DNA of 64,000 nucleotides from Acetobacterium fimetarium (GCF_014284475.1 NZ_WJBC01000004.1:146432-210431), one strand, 5' to 3'. Positions 24,563 through 33,694 are shown, counted from the first letter of the stretch. Numbers and translations are program-made. Notes: generated from the letters alone by a model not told the origin.

Positions 24563-25399
24563 TTATCCCTCTTTTGCCAGAAATTCTTCCTGGTCCAACA
24601 GGATGTGATCGGCATGAAGCAATAAGTTTTCATAGAATTTGATCAGATAGCTATCTGTGCTGTCGATTTTTTTTGCCAGATTGGTATAATTTGCCCGAAC
24701 CAGCGCATTTCTGAAATAACTGGCATGCTTTTCAAAAGGAGCGTTGTTAACGGTGAAGCCCAGGTCATTCAGGTACTGAACCATGAACACGGCTACAGTT
24801 CTGGTGTTTCCCTCCCTGAAAGGATGAACCTGCCAGATGGAAGATGTGAAGGCTGCCATGCTTTTTATCGTCTCATGAATTTCCATACCCGCATATTTTT
24901 TCTTGCGTTCAGTGTCAAAATCATAACCCAGCGTATCTTCAATCATGAAATAATTGGCATAAGTCACCGTTTCCCCGTTGAGAACCGGTTCCATTTTGTA
25001 AATGTTTTTCTCCCTGAATTTACCAACCCACTTTTCCGGTAAAATATCTTTAAAAAGATATCGATGAATGCCTTTGAGGGAAGCCGGACTAAAAACAAAA
25101 CCGGAGTTATCGAGTAAGCTGGCGATGCGGGTTGAAACAAAATCACATTCACGTTCTCGCTGATTCTGATCGTCTTTCGGCAGTGTTTTATAGTGATTGA
25201 CCAGCGCCTGCTCAACCTCCAGATAAGACAGTCTCCCGGCGAAATGAACCGGTAATAATGTTTCAGTCAAATATTCTGACGGATCAAGTAAATCGATTTT
25301 ATTTAACCCAAAACCCGTTTTCCAGTATTTTTCCTTTTGTTCCGGATTGATTGTTTCTTCAATTTCCTGATAGTTTTCTTCATTTTTTCGATCAGTCAT
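24563..25399 (-). CDS. Fic-domain protein (probable AMP transferase)
   Basis: Fic proteins transfer AMP or other phosphate-containing groups to hydroxyl side chains of target proteins. The 278-residue product has the active-site motif HPFREGNTRT near residue 195 (HPFxxGNxR), with catalytic His, plus the preceding helical bundle (KGIHRYLFKDILPEKWVGKF). The inhibitory helix motif [S/T]xxxE[G/N] was not found with confidence; IKFYEN near the C-terminus lacks the Ser/Thr. No antitoxin gene is adjacent. The start at 25399 overlaps a 4-codon upstream ORF with a better-placed ribosome binding site. The leader resembles that of the ABC genes at 9.8 kb. Confidence 0.9.
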   Translation of the reverse strand: MTDRKNEENYQEIEETINPEQKEKYWKTGFGLNKIDLLDPSEYLTETLLPVHFAGRLSYLEVEQALVNHYKTLPKDDQNQRERECDFVSTRIASLLDNSGFVFSPASLKGIHRYLFKDILPEKWVGKFREKNIYKMEPVLNGETVTYANYFMIEDTLGYDFDTERKKKYAGMEIHETIKSMAAFTSSIWQVHPFREGNTRTVAVFMVQYLNDLGFTVNNAPFEKHASYFRNALVRANYTNLAKKIDSTDSYLIKFYENLLLHADHILLDQEEFLAKEG

Positions 25400-25406
25400 G
25401 ATTCAT
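25392..25406 (-). other. Four-codon upstream ORF overlapping the Fic start
   Basis: ATG AAT CAT GAC TGA begins 5 bases after AGGGGG, an ideal distance, while the Fic ATG (25399) lies inside it, 12 bases from the same site. Its stop codon overlaps the Fic start region, so translation of Fic could depend on re-initiation or be held low. Confidence 0.45.
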
Positions 25407-25414
25407 TGCTACCC

Positions 25415-25481
25415 CCTTTATCGTTAAATCGAACTGTTTAACAACAATCCTGAATCTGATAATTTTAATATTCTATCATAT
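25415..25481 (-). repeat. Promoter-leader repeat shared with the ABC operon, copy 2
   Basis: Aligns with 9884-9944: both contain CTGAAT(C/T)TGATA and ATATTCTATCATAT at matching positions (plus-strand reading). The -10-like TAGAAT on the minus strand is at 25470-25475. The remainder of the 25400-25598 spacer holds only a terminator for the VWA gene. Confidence 0.65.
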
Positions 25482-25549
25482 AACATAATAATTATTATAC
25501 ATTATAGCAGCTCTTTTTAGGTATATCTATTTCAGCGTTTTTGTAATCA

Positions 25550-25599
25550 AAAACCGCCAGTTCCGGCAGCCTTAAGCGGCCGAGTCTGGCGGTTGTTTT
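25550..25599 (-). terminator. Terminator of the MoxR-VWA operon
   Basis: AACCGCCAG (25552-25560) and CTGGCGGTT (25586-25594) with an inner CCG/CGG pairing, followed on the minus strand by TTTTTG. It overlaps the last bases of the VWA gene. Confidence 0.75.
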
Positions 25600-27371
25600 T
25601 AATTGGCAATAATCTGTTTCAGATATTTGATGACTAGATCTGCGAAGCGGTTGATGTCCTTGATGTAGGCAAAATCCTTGCCATAGATCAGTTTTTCGGC
25701 CATCAGATCCTGTTCTTTCCCGGTGAAAACGCCGAGCACCATGATGCCCAGCTGTCTGGCCAGGCGCACCTCGCGGGCCGTATCGGCGATGGCGACGCGT
25801 CCCCGATAGGCTTCCCTGACATCATCCACCTGGCCCTTGCCGACCTTGATGTCGTTGGGGCGCCCGTCACTGAGTACGATCAGAATTTTATTATCCTCCC
25901 GGCGCTTGAGCAAATCCTCGCAGGTGGCCTTGATGGCCAGACCGTCCCGGTTGTTGCCGGAACAGAAATATTCGAAAATATTGTCATTGGCCGATAGCGG
26001 CGATTCGTAATCCCTAAAACGCTTGATGACGGTGTAATCGAGAAAACTGGAAAATCCCAGCACCCGGTTGGGAATCCCCACCAGTGTCAGTGCCTGGGCG
26101 ATAATATAAGACTGAATGGCCACCTTAGACTGGTTGCGGCGCTGAGACCCGGAAGAATCCATCAGGATATCCACCACAAAGCTGCCCTTGTTGTTGTCGA
26201 TGTTCTTCACAAAAACCTTGTGGTTGCTGCTGCGGTTGATCCGCCAGAGTTTGTTGGCCACCAGCAGACCGGCGTCTGACGGAATGGCATCCATGATTTC
26301 CTCCTGCACCAGCGTGCGGGACATGCTTTCCTTCAGCTTATTGACATTCCGCTTGCAGATCTTGAAATTCGCCCGGAAGACTTCGACATTTTTCGTCTGC
26401 TGGCGCTTGACGTATTTCTGCTGAAACTCGTTTCTTGAATCGCTCCGGATGACGCCGTCGGTCATATGGATCCGGCAATTGCCATGCTCGCCCTGACAGA
26501 CCCGGTTCTGCAGCTTTTTGACCTCACTGATCGGCAAAAATGAACTGCCGTAGTAATAAGCCACTTTTTCATAAATTTTTTCCAGGTCTTCCTCCTGGAC
26601 TCTGAGAATCTGGGTGCCAGACTGACCATCGCTGCCATTTGACATGTCCCCCTGGGATTCGCCAAGGAGGGCATCGGCCAGTTCTTCAACCGAAGCTTCG
26701 ATTTCGGATTCCTCGGGATCGTCATCGTACAGTTCCTCCAGCATGAAGTCGCTGAAATCACCCCGCAGGCGGTTCTGCTTATCTCTTAAGTCTTTTTTCT
26801 CATCCTCGTCTGCTTCCACAAAAAGCGGGAAGTAATCCATATAGATGGCTTCGATGCCTTTGAGAAAATCAACGGTATCTTCCCGGTGCTGCAGTGCCAG
26901 CAGCGCTTTTTTGAGTCGGCTGGTGTCCGCATCCAGCATCACGCTTGTGCCCATCTTTTCGAGAATGATCGCATGCTCCACCTTCTCCATCAGGTTGTTG
27001 GTGTGAAGCTTGTAGTAATTCGCGAAGATATCGTCATAGGCCTTTTTCCGGATATCATAGACGCCCGGCCGCTCGGCGATAATTTTTTCTTCAACGACCA
27101 CATCGCTGCCCATCGAGATCAGCCCCAGGACAATGTCCTTGTCGAATCCGGCCCGATAACGGCTGATCACGTATTTCTTGACTTTTGTCCAGTCGATGAA
27201 TTTCCGCCGGCCGCCGGCGGTCACCGCATGATACAAGGCGACATTTTCCGAAATGAAGCTCTTTTCGCCGCGGTCCATGTTTTCGTCATAGTCGCCCGAG
27301 ATCGTCCACATCAGATTGGTAATCCGATTGTCAAATTCATAATCTTCATAAATCCATTTGGCGTCCTTCAA
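25599..27371 (-). CDS. Large VWA protein, NorD/CobT-like partner of MoxR ATPase
   Basis: A 590-residue cytosolic protein with a helical N-terminal half, an acidic middle (DDDPEESEIEASVEELADA near 225-245) and a C-terminal VWA domain (about 395-590). The metal site is DILMDSSGSQ, with later VLSDGRPND. This layout matches NorD/CobT-like VWA proteins that work with MoxR-type AAA+ ATPases to mature or insert metal cofactors into client enzymes. The client is not identifiable here. The start is TTG at 27371, 8 bases after GGGAGG. It follows the ATPase gene by 33 bases. Confidence 0.85.
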   Translation of the reverse strand: MKDAKWIYEDYEFDNRITNLMWTISGDYDENMDRGEKSFISENVALYHAVTAGGRRKFIDWTKVKKYVISRYRAGFDKDIVLGLISMGSDVVVEEKIIAERPGVYDIRKKAYDDIFANYYKLHTNNLMEKVEHAIILEKMGTSVMLDADTSRLKKALLALQHREDTVDFLKGIEAIYMDYFPLFVEADEDEKKDLRDKQNRLRGDFSDFMLEELYDDDPEESEIEASVEELADALLGESQGDMSNGSDGQSGTQILRVQEEDLEKIYEKVAYYYGSSFLPISEVKKLQNRVCQGEHGNCRIHMTDGVIRSDSRNEFQQKYVKRQQTKNVEVFRANFKICKRNVNKLKESMSRTLVQEEIMDAIPSDAGLLVANKLWRINRSSNHKVFVKNIDNNKGSFVVDILMDSSGSQRRNQSKVAIQSYIIAQALTLVGIPNRVLGFSSFLDYTVIKRFRDYESPLSANDNIFEYFCSGNNRDGLAIKATCEDLLKRREDNKILIVLSDGRPNDIKVGKGQVDDVREAYRGRVAIADTAREVRLARQLGIMVLGVFTGKEQDLMAEKLIYGKDFAYIKDINRFADLVIKYLKQIIAN

Positions 27372-27404
27372 GCCGATCGCCTCCCTTCCCGTGCATTCGG
27401 AGAT

Positions 27405-28328
27405 TTAGAGATTGCCAAAAACATCCGCGGCTTCCCAACTTTCCCGGATTCGCGTCTTGATGACGTCCAGGACCAGTTCTTTTTCGTACTGATCAAAGGT
27501 TTTTCCGACCACGCCCATGTCCACCGCCAGCATCGGTTTAAGTCCCCGTCGGATGGTTTTGAGACTGCCGATGATGCCCCGCAGATCGACTGATTTGGTC
27601 GAAATCTCGGAATTCTTGGATTTCTCCTGAAGATCCAGAAAAATGCCGGCAAACTGCGGCAGGATTTCTTCATTGGCATCCGGGAAGTATTCCCTGAGGA
27701 TGATCATCAGGGTCTCTTCTTCAATCTGGGGAATGTCGATGGTCATAAAGCGGGAAACCAGGGCTTCGTTGAGCTCTTTTGTTCCGGCATATTCATAGTT
27801 CATGGTTCCGATAAAACGGGTCGCCTCATGGAGTCTGATTTTTTCATAGCCCGGCACATCGATGACCTTGCGGTAATCCAGTGCCGAATGAAGCACAACC
27901 AGGGCATCATTCTTGGCCATATTGATTTCATCGAAAACGCCGAATCCGCCGTTGATGGCGCACTCGTAAACCGAGCCTCTTCTGAGCTTGACCTCGTTGT
28001 CGATAAAGGTATCGGTTCCGATTAAACTCGTACTGTCGGTGTTGACATGAAATGACGTGTTCCACTGCGGCCGGTTGAACAATTCGCAGATATTATCCGC
28101 CAGCACATTTTTCCCGGTCGCTTTCGGTCCGGACAGCAGGATGTTCTCGCCCTCCAAAATAGCCGTAATGCACATCGCCCAGATATCTTTGCCGTAAAAC
28201 ACGGTTTCCGTTGTTGGTACCCGGTCCTGAAGTTTTTCTTCCAGTTTATAGAATTGTCGGAAATATTTTACATCGTCAAGAAGCTTTTCGTTCACTCCCT
28301 GTTTTAATAGTTCTTCGGTTAATCTCAT
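27405..28328 (-). CDS. MoxR-type AAA+ ATPase
   Basis: A 307-residue AAA+ protein of the MoxR/NorQ group, thought to remodel or activate metalloenzymes together with a VWA partner. The nucleotide site reads GPKATGKN, with Asn where Ser/Thr is usual in Walker A, followed by Walker B GVFDEIN. A sensor-1-like Asn is in FIGTMNYEY and the arginine finger is in ALVSRFMTIDIP. The chosen start at 28328 follows AAAGGAAACAGAG; a start 10 codons upstream has no site. First gene of a two-gene operon with its own promoter at 28392-28419. Confidence 0.9.
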   Translation of the reverse strand: MRLTEELLKQGVNEKLLDDVKYFRQFYKLEEKLQDRVPTTETVFYGKDIWAMCITAILEGENILLSGPKATGKNVLADNICELFNRPQWNTSFHVNTDSTSLIGTDTFIDNEVKLRRGSVYECAINGGFGVFDEINMAKNDALVVLHSALDYRKVIDVPGYEKIRLHEATRFIGTMNYEYAGTKELNEALVSRFMTIDIPQIEEETLMIILREYFPDANEEILPQFAGIFLDLQEKSKNSEISTKSVDLRGIIGSLKTIRRGLKPMLAVDMGVVGKTFDQYEKELVLDVIKTRIRESWEAADVFGNL

Positions 28329-28391
28329 CTCTGTTTCCTTTCTGTCAATGCCTCGCATCGATTTTACCTGTTTCTTATTCAGAATGAATTG

Positions 28392-28419
28392 AATATACCA
28401 TATAATCCTTATAAATCAA
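28392..28419 (-). promoter_or_regulatory. Promoter of the MoxR-VWA operon
   Basis: On the minus strand, TTGATT (28414-28419) and TATATT (28392-28397) are separated by 16 bases, 64 bases before the MoxR start. Confidence 0.55.
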
Positions 28420-28492
28420 GCCAAATCAGTGAAAAAAGCAAAATTTTTCTCCGCTTTTCACCAAATCCTCTGCCGGCCAATTGCTGTATAAT

Positions 28493-28523
28493 AAAAAGCA
28501 GAGTCACGAAGACCCTGCTTTTT
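28493..28523. terminator. Terminator after the transketolase operon
   Basis: AAAAAGCAG (28493-28501) and CTGCTTTTT (28515-28523) enclose an inner GTC/GAC pairing and a short loop. The U-run on the minus strand suits the transketolase genes ending at 28616. Confidence 0.8.
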
Positions 28524-28540
28524 ATGTGAATAAAGTTTTA

Positions 28541-28612
28541 ACTGGCATTCCGACTATAGACAAATAGCGGTAGTAGTCCCGACAATTGGTCGGTACGGGT
28601 TATTGACTGGCC
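28541..28612. repeat. Short, internally deleted copy of the long-hairpin repeat
   Basis: Contains ACTATAGACAAA, CCGACAATT and GGTCGGTACGGG in the same order as the reverse complement of 59770-59900, but lacks the roughly 70-base central hairpin. CCGAC-AATTG-GTCGG forms a small palindrome here. It sits between the transketolase stop and its terminator. Confidence 0.6.
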
Positions 28613-28615
28613 AGC

Positions 28616-29557
28616 CTAGCTTTTTCTGGAAATAGCTTTTTTAGCAGCAGCGACAACATCCTTTGCGGTCAGGCCGTATTTTTCCATCAGCGGCGCCACT
28701 TTTCCGGATTGTCCAAAGAGATCTTTGATGCCGACGCGTTCCATTGGAACCGGCGCCGTTTCGCAGAGCACTTCGGCAACCGCTCCCCCGAGACCGCCGA
28801 TAATGCTGTGTTCTTCCACCGTTACTATCGCTCCGGTTTTAACGGCAGCCGCTTCAATGGCAGCCGCATCGATCGGCTTGATCGAACCCATGTTGATCAC
28901 CTGGGCAGAGATGCCCTCTGCTTTGAGCAGGTCGGCCGCTTCCAGCGCCGGTCCGACCATCAGTCCGACGGCGATGATGGTGACATCACTTCCAGCTTTA
29001 AGCAAGCTTGCTTTGCCGACTTTAAATTCGTAATCTTCATCGAAGATTACCGGCACATCACTGCGGCCCAGACGAATATAAACCGGTCCGTCAATTGCAA
29101 TGGCGGCATCCATCATTTTTACGGTTTCTACGGCATCAGCCGGGCATAAAACCGTCATATTCGGAATCACGCGCATCAGTGTGATGTCTTCCACGGACTG
29201 GTGCGAACCGCCGTCCTCGCCGACCGAGATGCCGGAGTGGGTCAAGGCGATTTTCACATTGAGCTTCGGATAACAGATGCTGTTACGGACCACTTCATAG
29301 GCGCGTCCAGCGCCAAAAATGGCAAAAGTACTGGCAAAAGGAATTTTCCCGACTGTTGCCAGCCCGGCTGCCATTCCCATCAGATTTGTTTCTGCAATCC
29401 CGGCGTTAAAATGACGGTCGGAGCATTCCGCGGCGAAAATATTTGTCTTGGTTGCGCCGGATAAGTCCGCATCCAGAACCACCAGGTTTTCCATTTTTTT
29501 GCTCAGCTCAACCAGGTATTCGCCGTAGGCTTGTCGTGTTGATTTCATTTCTGCCAT
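28616..29557 (-). CDS. Transketolase, C-terminal subunit
   Basis: One half of a split transketolase, which moves two-carbon units between sugar phosphates in the pentose phosphate pathway with thiamine diphosphate. The 313-residue product carries the pyrimidine-binding domain (FNAGIAETNLMGMAAGLAT, containing the catalytic Glu) and the C-terminal regulatory domain (TVEEHSIIGGLG). The start at 29557 follows GGAGGCATAAA; the longer frame upstream is a shadow over the N-terminal subunit gene. The stop of the N-terminal subunit is one base before this start, ensuring co-translation. Confidence 0.95.
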   Translation of the reverse strand: MAEMKSTRQAYGEYLVELSKKMENLVVLDADLSGATKTNIFAAECSDRHFNAGIAETNLMGMAAGLATVGKIPFASTFAIFGAGRAYEVVRNSICYPKLNVKIALTHSGISVGEDGGSHQSVEDITLMRVIPNMTVLCPADAVETVKMMDAAIAIDGPVYIRLGRSDVPVIFDEDYEFKVGKASLLKAGSDVTIIAVGLMVGPALEAADLLKAEGISAQVINMGSIKPIDAAAIEAAAVKTGAIVTVEEHSIIGGLGGAVAEVLCETAPVPMERVGIKDLFGQSGKVAPLMEKYGLTAKDVVAAAKKAISRKS

Positions 29558-29558
29558 T

Positions 29559-30368
29559 TTATGCCTCCAATTCTGCCAATGCCTGTTTAACTTGCTCAGC
29601 ATTTGGTCCTTTTCCATGCCATCCGGCATTGTTTTCCATAAAAGATACACCTTTTCCTTTTACGGTCGTGCAAATGATCACCGTCGGTTTGTCTGCCGAT
29701 TTTTTTGCCGTTTCAATCGCTTTTCGCAGCTCGTCAAAATCGTGGCCATTCTTAACCACGATGACGTTCCAGCCAAAAGCGGCAAATTTTTCGTCAATCG
29801 GATAAGGAGACATGACATCACAGACGGCGCCGTCAATCTGAAGATTGTTGTTGTCCACAAAAGCAATCAGATTGTTGAGTTTATAATGACTGGCGGCCAT
29901 GGCGGCTTCCCAGACAATGCCTTCCTGGATTTCGCCGTCGCCGAGCAGCGCAAAAACTTTATAATTTTTCTTGTCCATTTTCCCGCCGAGTGCCATGCCG
30001 GTTGCGACCGAAATACCCTGGCCCAATGAGCCGGTTGACATATCAACGCCCGGAACTTTGTTCATATCCGGATGTCCCTGCAGGATCGAACCCAGCTGTC
30101 TGAGATTCTCCAGCTCTTCTTTCGGGAAAAAGCCTTTTGCTGCCAGGGTTGCATAGAGCAATGGAGCCGCATGACCTTTCGATAATACAAAACGGTCACG
30201 GTCTTGCGCCTGGGGATTTTTTTCGTCCACATTCATCTGCTCAAAATAAAGCAGGGTTACAATTTCTACCGCCGATAACGATCCGCCCGGATGTCCCGAA
30301 CTCGCTTTACCAATCATTTTCACTATATCTTTACGAATTCCCCTCGCGGTTTCTTCTAAAAATGCCAT
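29559..30368 (-). CDS. Transketolase, N-terminal subunit
   Basis: The thiamine-diphosphate-binding half of the split transketolase, 269 residues. Diagnostic parts are [20 protein letters not shown] at the start, [28 protein letters not shown] and the cofactor-binding [11 protein letters not shown] followed about 30 residues later by AFVDNNNLQ. Split transketolases are common in clostridia and archaea. The start follows GAGGAGAAACAG. It lies 21 bases after alr in a five-gene set (ispF, mtnN, alr and both transketolase genes). Confidence 0.96.
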   Translation of the reverse strand: MAFLEETARGIRKDIVKMIGKASSGHPGGSLSAVEIVTLLYFEQMNVDEKNPQAQDRDRFVLSKGHAAPLLYATLAAKGFFPKEELENLRQLGSILQGHPDMNKVPGVDMSTGSLGQGISVATGMALGGKMDKKNYKVFALLGDGEIQEGIVWEAAMAASHYKLNNLIAFVDNNNLQIDGAVCDVMSPYPIDEKFAAFGWNVIVVKNGHDFDELRKAIETAKKSADKPTVIICTTVKGKGVSFMENNAGWHGKGPNAEQVKQALAELEA

Positions 30369-30389
30369 CTGTTTCTCCTCGTTTTTAAT

Positions 30390-31577
30390 TTAATTCATAT
30401 CACTTTCAACCGTGTGCTGCTGATCCAATATATCCCGCCGGATGTTCTTGACGACGCCGTCTGCCAGGTAAACCCGGGGCACGCGTTTGTTCACCATACA
30501 GGTTATTTCATAATTGATGGTGCCAATCGCCGCCGCCAGCGTGTCGGCCGAGATATTCTCGCCGAATATTTCGGCTTCGTCATAAAGACGGATGTCGTCA
30601 AGCTCGGAGACATCCACCATGCACTGATCCATGCAGATGTTCCCCACCACCTGGACGAGTTTCCCTTTGATCCAGACTTTTGCCAGTCCGCTGAGCATCC
30701 GGGTAAATCCGTCCGCATAACCGATCGGCAGAGTTCCAATCAGACAGTCCCGGCTGGCCACAAAACGGTTACCGTAACTCACCGAATCGCCGGGGTGAAT
30801 GGTTTTCAGATAGACGATGGTTGATTTCAGCGTCATCACCGGCTTCAAATCAATTTTCGATCGATCCACTTCGTCTGACGGATACAACCCGTAAAGGATG
30901 ATCCCCGGGCGTACCATATCAAAATGAAGCCCTTCCAGATCAAAAATCGCGGCGCTGTTGGCGATGTGTTTGATGGGAATTTTGATGTTTTTTTCCGCCA
31001 GCTTTGCAATGATGTCCGCGAAACGCCGAACCTGTTCCATGGTATAGGTCTTGTCTTCTTCATCCGCTGTTGAAAAATGACTGTAGAGTCCCTGAAGTTC
31101 AATCCCCTTGAGCTTGCTCATCGTTTCAATGACGGCTGGCGCTTCACTAAAGCCAAGCCCGATTCGGCCCATTCCCGTATCGACTTTGACGTGAATCGGA
31201 TGTTTGATGCCCAGTTCTTCGCAATACTCTGATATTGCGGTCGCAAAATCCATCTGATAGACACCAGGGATCACTGCCCACCGGATCAGGTCCGGGATCA
31301 GCTCTTTGGGGGTAAAACCCAAAAGTAAAATCTCACAGGTAATCCCCCCCTGACGCAAAACGATGGCTTCATCCATAAAGGCGACCGCCAGCATATCCGC
31401 GCCGGCGTCAACTAGGGCCTGGGCACATTCCAGACTCCCGTGTCCATACGCATCCGCTTTTACAACCCCAAGGATTTTAACATCCGGTCCTACGATTTTT
31501 CTGACTTCTTCATAATTATGTGTCAGTGCATCCAAATTAATTTCTGCCCATGTCGGTCGAAGTGCCAATTCATCCAT
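30390..31577 (-). CDS. alr: Alanine racemase
   Basis: PLP enzyme converting L- to D-alanine for peptidoglycan. The 395-residue sequence has the PLP lysine in VVKADAYGHG near residue 40 and the catalytic Tyr in DSVSYGNRF near residue 270, with ICMDQCMVDVSEL further on. The N-terminus RPTWAEINLDALTHNYEEV is typical. The gene begins 4 bases after mtnN. A D-Ala-D-Ala ligase gene lies at 36.2-37.2 kb, so both steps toward the D-Ala dipeptide are in this window. Confidence 0.97.
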   Translation of the reverse strand: MDELALRPTWAEINLDALTHNYEEVRKIVGPDVKILGVVKADAYGHGSLECAQALVDAGADMLAVAFMDEAIVLRQGGITCEILLLGFTPKELIPDLIRWAVIPGVYQMDFATAISEYCEELGIKHPIHVKVDTGMGRIGLGFSEAPAVIETMSKLKGIELQGLYSHFSTADEEDKTYTMEQVRRFADIIAKLAEKNIKIPIKHIANSAAIFDLEGLHFDMVRPGIILYGLYPSDEVDRSKIDLKPVMTLKSTIVYLKTIHPGDSVSYGNRFVASRDCLIGTLPIGYADGFTRMLSGLAKVWIKGKLVQVVGNICMDQCMVDVSELDDIRLYDEAEIFGENISADTLAAAIGTINYEITCMVNKRVPRVYLADGVVKNIRRDILDQQHTVESDMN

Positions 31578-31581
31578 CTTT

Positions 31582-32271
31582 CTATTCGGCTCCCTGAGCC
31601 ATGCTCAAAACAATGGACACGCCATTTTTAATGGAAGCTTCCAGATTGTTTTTATAATCGTCGGCAAGGTTGTCATCTGCCTTATCCGATATTGAACGAA
31701 TAATCAGATACGGCACCTGATTCAAGACGGCAACCTGTCCGACGGCCGCCCCTTCCATTTCCACACAAAGACCATTGAATTCTGCCAGAACTTTCTCTTT
31801 GATTTCGCGGGAGTCCACACCTAAATCGGCAGTCGCAATCCGACCGATACGGTATGGCGCCTTGATTCTTTGTGCTGCTTCTTCCGCCAGTTTGATCAGC
31901 GTCTGATCCGCTTTGAAAAAGGTGATATCCATATTCGGAATTTCTCCCAGCGGATGTCCAAACGCTCTGGCATCCATGTCGTACTGGCAGCTGTCTTCAG
32001 AAATCACAATATCGCCAATCTCAAGATCGGGATGGACGGCTCCGGCTACCCCCACATGAATAATGGCTTTCACCTTAAAGATGTCGATCAGAATCTGAGC
32101 ACACATGGCGGCATTGACTTTTCCGATGCCGCTCTTCACCGTCACAACTTCTTTCTGGTTGAGTTTTCCTTTGAAAAAGGTCATCCCGGCATGGGTGATT
32201 TTAATGCAATCCTCCATCGCCGCTTTGATATCCCTCATTTCGCTGTCCATGGCTGCAATAATACCAATCAT
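31582..32271 (-). CDS. mtnN: 5'-methylthioadenosine/S-adenosylhomocysteine nucleosidase
   Basis: Cleaves the glycosidic bond of methylthioadenosine and S-adenosylhomocysteine, recycling methyl-transfer by-products. The 229-residue protein starts [20 protein letters not shown] (catalytic Glu in the first segment) and includes [19 protein letters not shown] and the nucleoside-binding [12 protein letters not shown], ending with [10 protein letters not shown], where the Asp acts as catalytic acid. The start overlaps the ispF stop (ATGA), showing translational coupling. Confidence 0.96.
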   Translation of the reverse strand: MIGIIAAMDSEMRDIKAAMEDCIKITHAGMTFFKGKLNQKEVVTVKSGIGKVNAAMCAQILIDIFKVKAIIHVGVAGAVHPDLEIGDIVISEDSCQYDMDARAFGHPLGEIPNMDITFFKADQTLIKLAEEAAQRIKAPYRIGRIATADLGVDSREIKEKVLAEFNGLCVEMEGAAVGQVAVLNQVPYLIIRSISDKADDNLADDYKNNLEASIKNGVSIVLSMAQGAE

Positions 32272-32756
32272 TTTATTATTTCTCCTTTCACAAGACTCAC
32301 CACTGCGTTGGCAGCAATTCCCTCCTGACTTCCAGTGAAGCCAAGGCCTTCTTCGGTTGTCGCTTTGACACTGACACGATCCCTGGATAAATCCAGCGTT
32401 CTGCCGATATTTTCGGCCATCATTTCCATATAGGGTCGCAGTTTCGGTGCCTGAGCAATGATGGTTGAATCAATGTTGTTGATCCGATATCCCTTCTCGT
32501 TTACCAGTTCTCCGACTTTTTTCAGAAGCACCAGACTGTCACAGCCTTTGTAGGCTTCGTCGCTGTCCGGAAAATGCTTTCCGATATCTCCGAGGGCCAG
32601 AGCGCCCAGGAGTGCATCCATGATGGCATGAACCAGAACATCCGCGTCTGAATGTCCCAGGAGACCGCGAGGATGTTCGATTTTTACTCCGCCTAAAATG
32701 AGTGCCCGGTTTTCAACCAGACGATGGACATCATAGCCTGTACCTATTCGTATCAT
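32268..32756 (-). CDS. ispF: 2-C-methyl-D-erythritol 2,4-cyclodiphosphate synthase
   Basis: Enzyme of the non-mevalonate isoprenoid pathway that forms the cyclic diphosphate. The 162-residue sequence has the zinc and substrate motifs GTGYDVHRL at the start (Asp and His ligands), [20 protein letters not shown], and [20 protein letters not shown] near the end. The start at 32756 follows GGAAGGAATAAG; a start 6 codons upstream is less favourable. First gene of the ispF-mtnN-alr-transketolase set. No ispD lies beside it. Confidence 0.97.
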   Translation of the reverse strand: MIRIGTGYDVHRLVENRALILGGVKIEHPRGLLGHSDADVLVHAIMDALLGALALGDIGKHFPDSDEAYKGCDSLVLLKKVGELVNEKGYRINNIDSTIIAQAPKLRPYMEMMAENIGRTLDLSRDRVSVKATTEEGLGFTGSQEGIAANAVVSLVKGEIIK

Positions 32757-32916
32757 CTTATTCCTTCCAAACATTTTATCAATTAAATTTAATCATATTT
32801 TCTGTCGTTTGTACAGGGCTTTTCAAATTGTTTCAGCCTGCACAGGTTTACATGATTCGCTTTTCCGAACCCCGGCTTGTTGTTTATTCATACCTCTTTT
32901 AACCGGATTCTATCAT

Positions 32917-32952
32917 AAAAAAAAGCAAGAAACACGCTTGCGTGTTTCTTGC
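32917..32952 (-). terminator. Strong terminator after tcdA
   Basis: GCAAGAAACACGC (32925-32937) and GCGTGTTTCTTGC (32940-32952) are perfect 13-base arms with a 2-base gap. Eight U follow on the minus strand. It ends the argS-tcdA transcript. Confidence 0.9.
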
Positions 32953-32963
32953 GGTTTGTGACA

Positions 32964-32997
32964 AATTCCGTACCGACCAATTTGGTACTACTTTAGT
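32964..32997. repeat. Fragment of the ACCAATT hairpin repeat family
   Basis: CCGTACCGACCAATTTGGTA just downstream of the tcdA stop repeats the end motif found at 28590 and 59774 (CCGTACCGACCAATT). Only one end is present. Confidence 0.4.
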
Positions 32998-33693
32998 TTA
33001 ATCTTCCGCTTTCAGAAGATCCCGGACAACTTCTCCGGCAATCAGCAGTCCGGCAACCGACGGCACAAAGGCGATGCTCCCCGGCGGTGTTTCCCTGATG
33101 ATCGGCTCTTCTCTTGAATAAAGCACCTTCAGCGACTTGATGCCCCGGTTTCTTAGTTCTTTGCGCATGACTTTTGCCAGCGGACAGACGGATGTTTCAT
33201 AAATATCGGTAATCCCAAAAAGACTCGGGTCCAGCTTGTTTCCGGTTCCCATACAACTGATCAGCGGCACTTTGTTGTCCTGACATTTCACTGCCAAATC
33301 GATTTTTGCCGTCACCATATCCACGGCATCCACCACATAGTCATAATCTTCCAGATGAAACTTATCTGAATTTTCCGGTGTATAGCATTCATGCATGGGG
33401 TGAACAATACAAAGCGGATTGATGGCGATCAGCCGACGCGCCATGACCTCCACTTTTTTCTTTCCGATTGTTTTCACATTTGCCATAATCTGGCGATTCA
33501 GATTGGTCGGATCGATGATGTCCTTGTCGACGATTGTCAGAAATCCCAAACCGCTTCTGATTAACCCTTCCGCCACAAACGATCCCACACCGCCAACGCC
33601 AAACAGAATGACCCGCGCATTCCTGAGTTTTTCCAGTCCGGACTTGCCGATAAGTTTCTCCGTCCGATCGAAAATTCCTGTCTCTGCTATCAT
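32998..33693 (-). CDS. tcdA: tRNA threonylcarbamoyladenosine dehydratase (TcdA-like)
   Basis: ThiF/E1-like ATP-dependent enzyme that cyclises the t6A base at tRNA position 37. The 231-residue protein has the Rossmann ATP site VILFGVGGVGSFVAEGLIRS, the DPTNLNRQ loop with the conserved Arg, and DYVVDAVDMVTAKIDL. TcdA-type C-terminal features include SCMGTGNKLDP and SVCPLAKVMRKELR. It starts one base after the argS stop, so the two tRNA-related genes are expressed together. Confidence 0.93.
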   Translation of the reverse strand: MIAETGIFDRTEKLIGKSGLEKLRNARVILFGVGGVGSFVAEGLIRSGLGFLTIVDKDIIDPTNLNRQIMANVKTIGKKKVEVMARRLIAINPLCIVHPMHECYTPENSDKFHLEDYDYVVDAVDMVTAKIDLAVKCQDNKVPLISCMGTGNKLDPSLFGITDIYETSVCPLAKVMRKELRNRGIKSLKVLYSREEPIIRETPPGSIAFVPSVAGLLIAGEVVRDLLKAED

Positions 33694-33694
33694 T

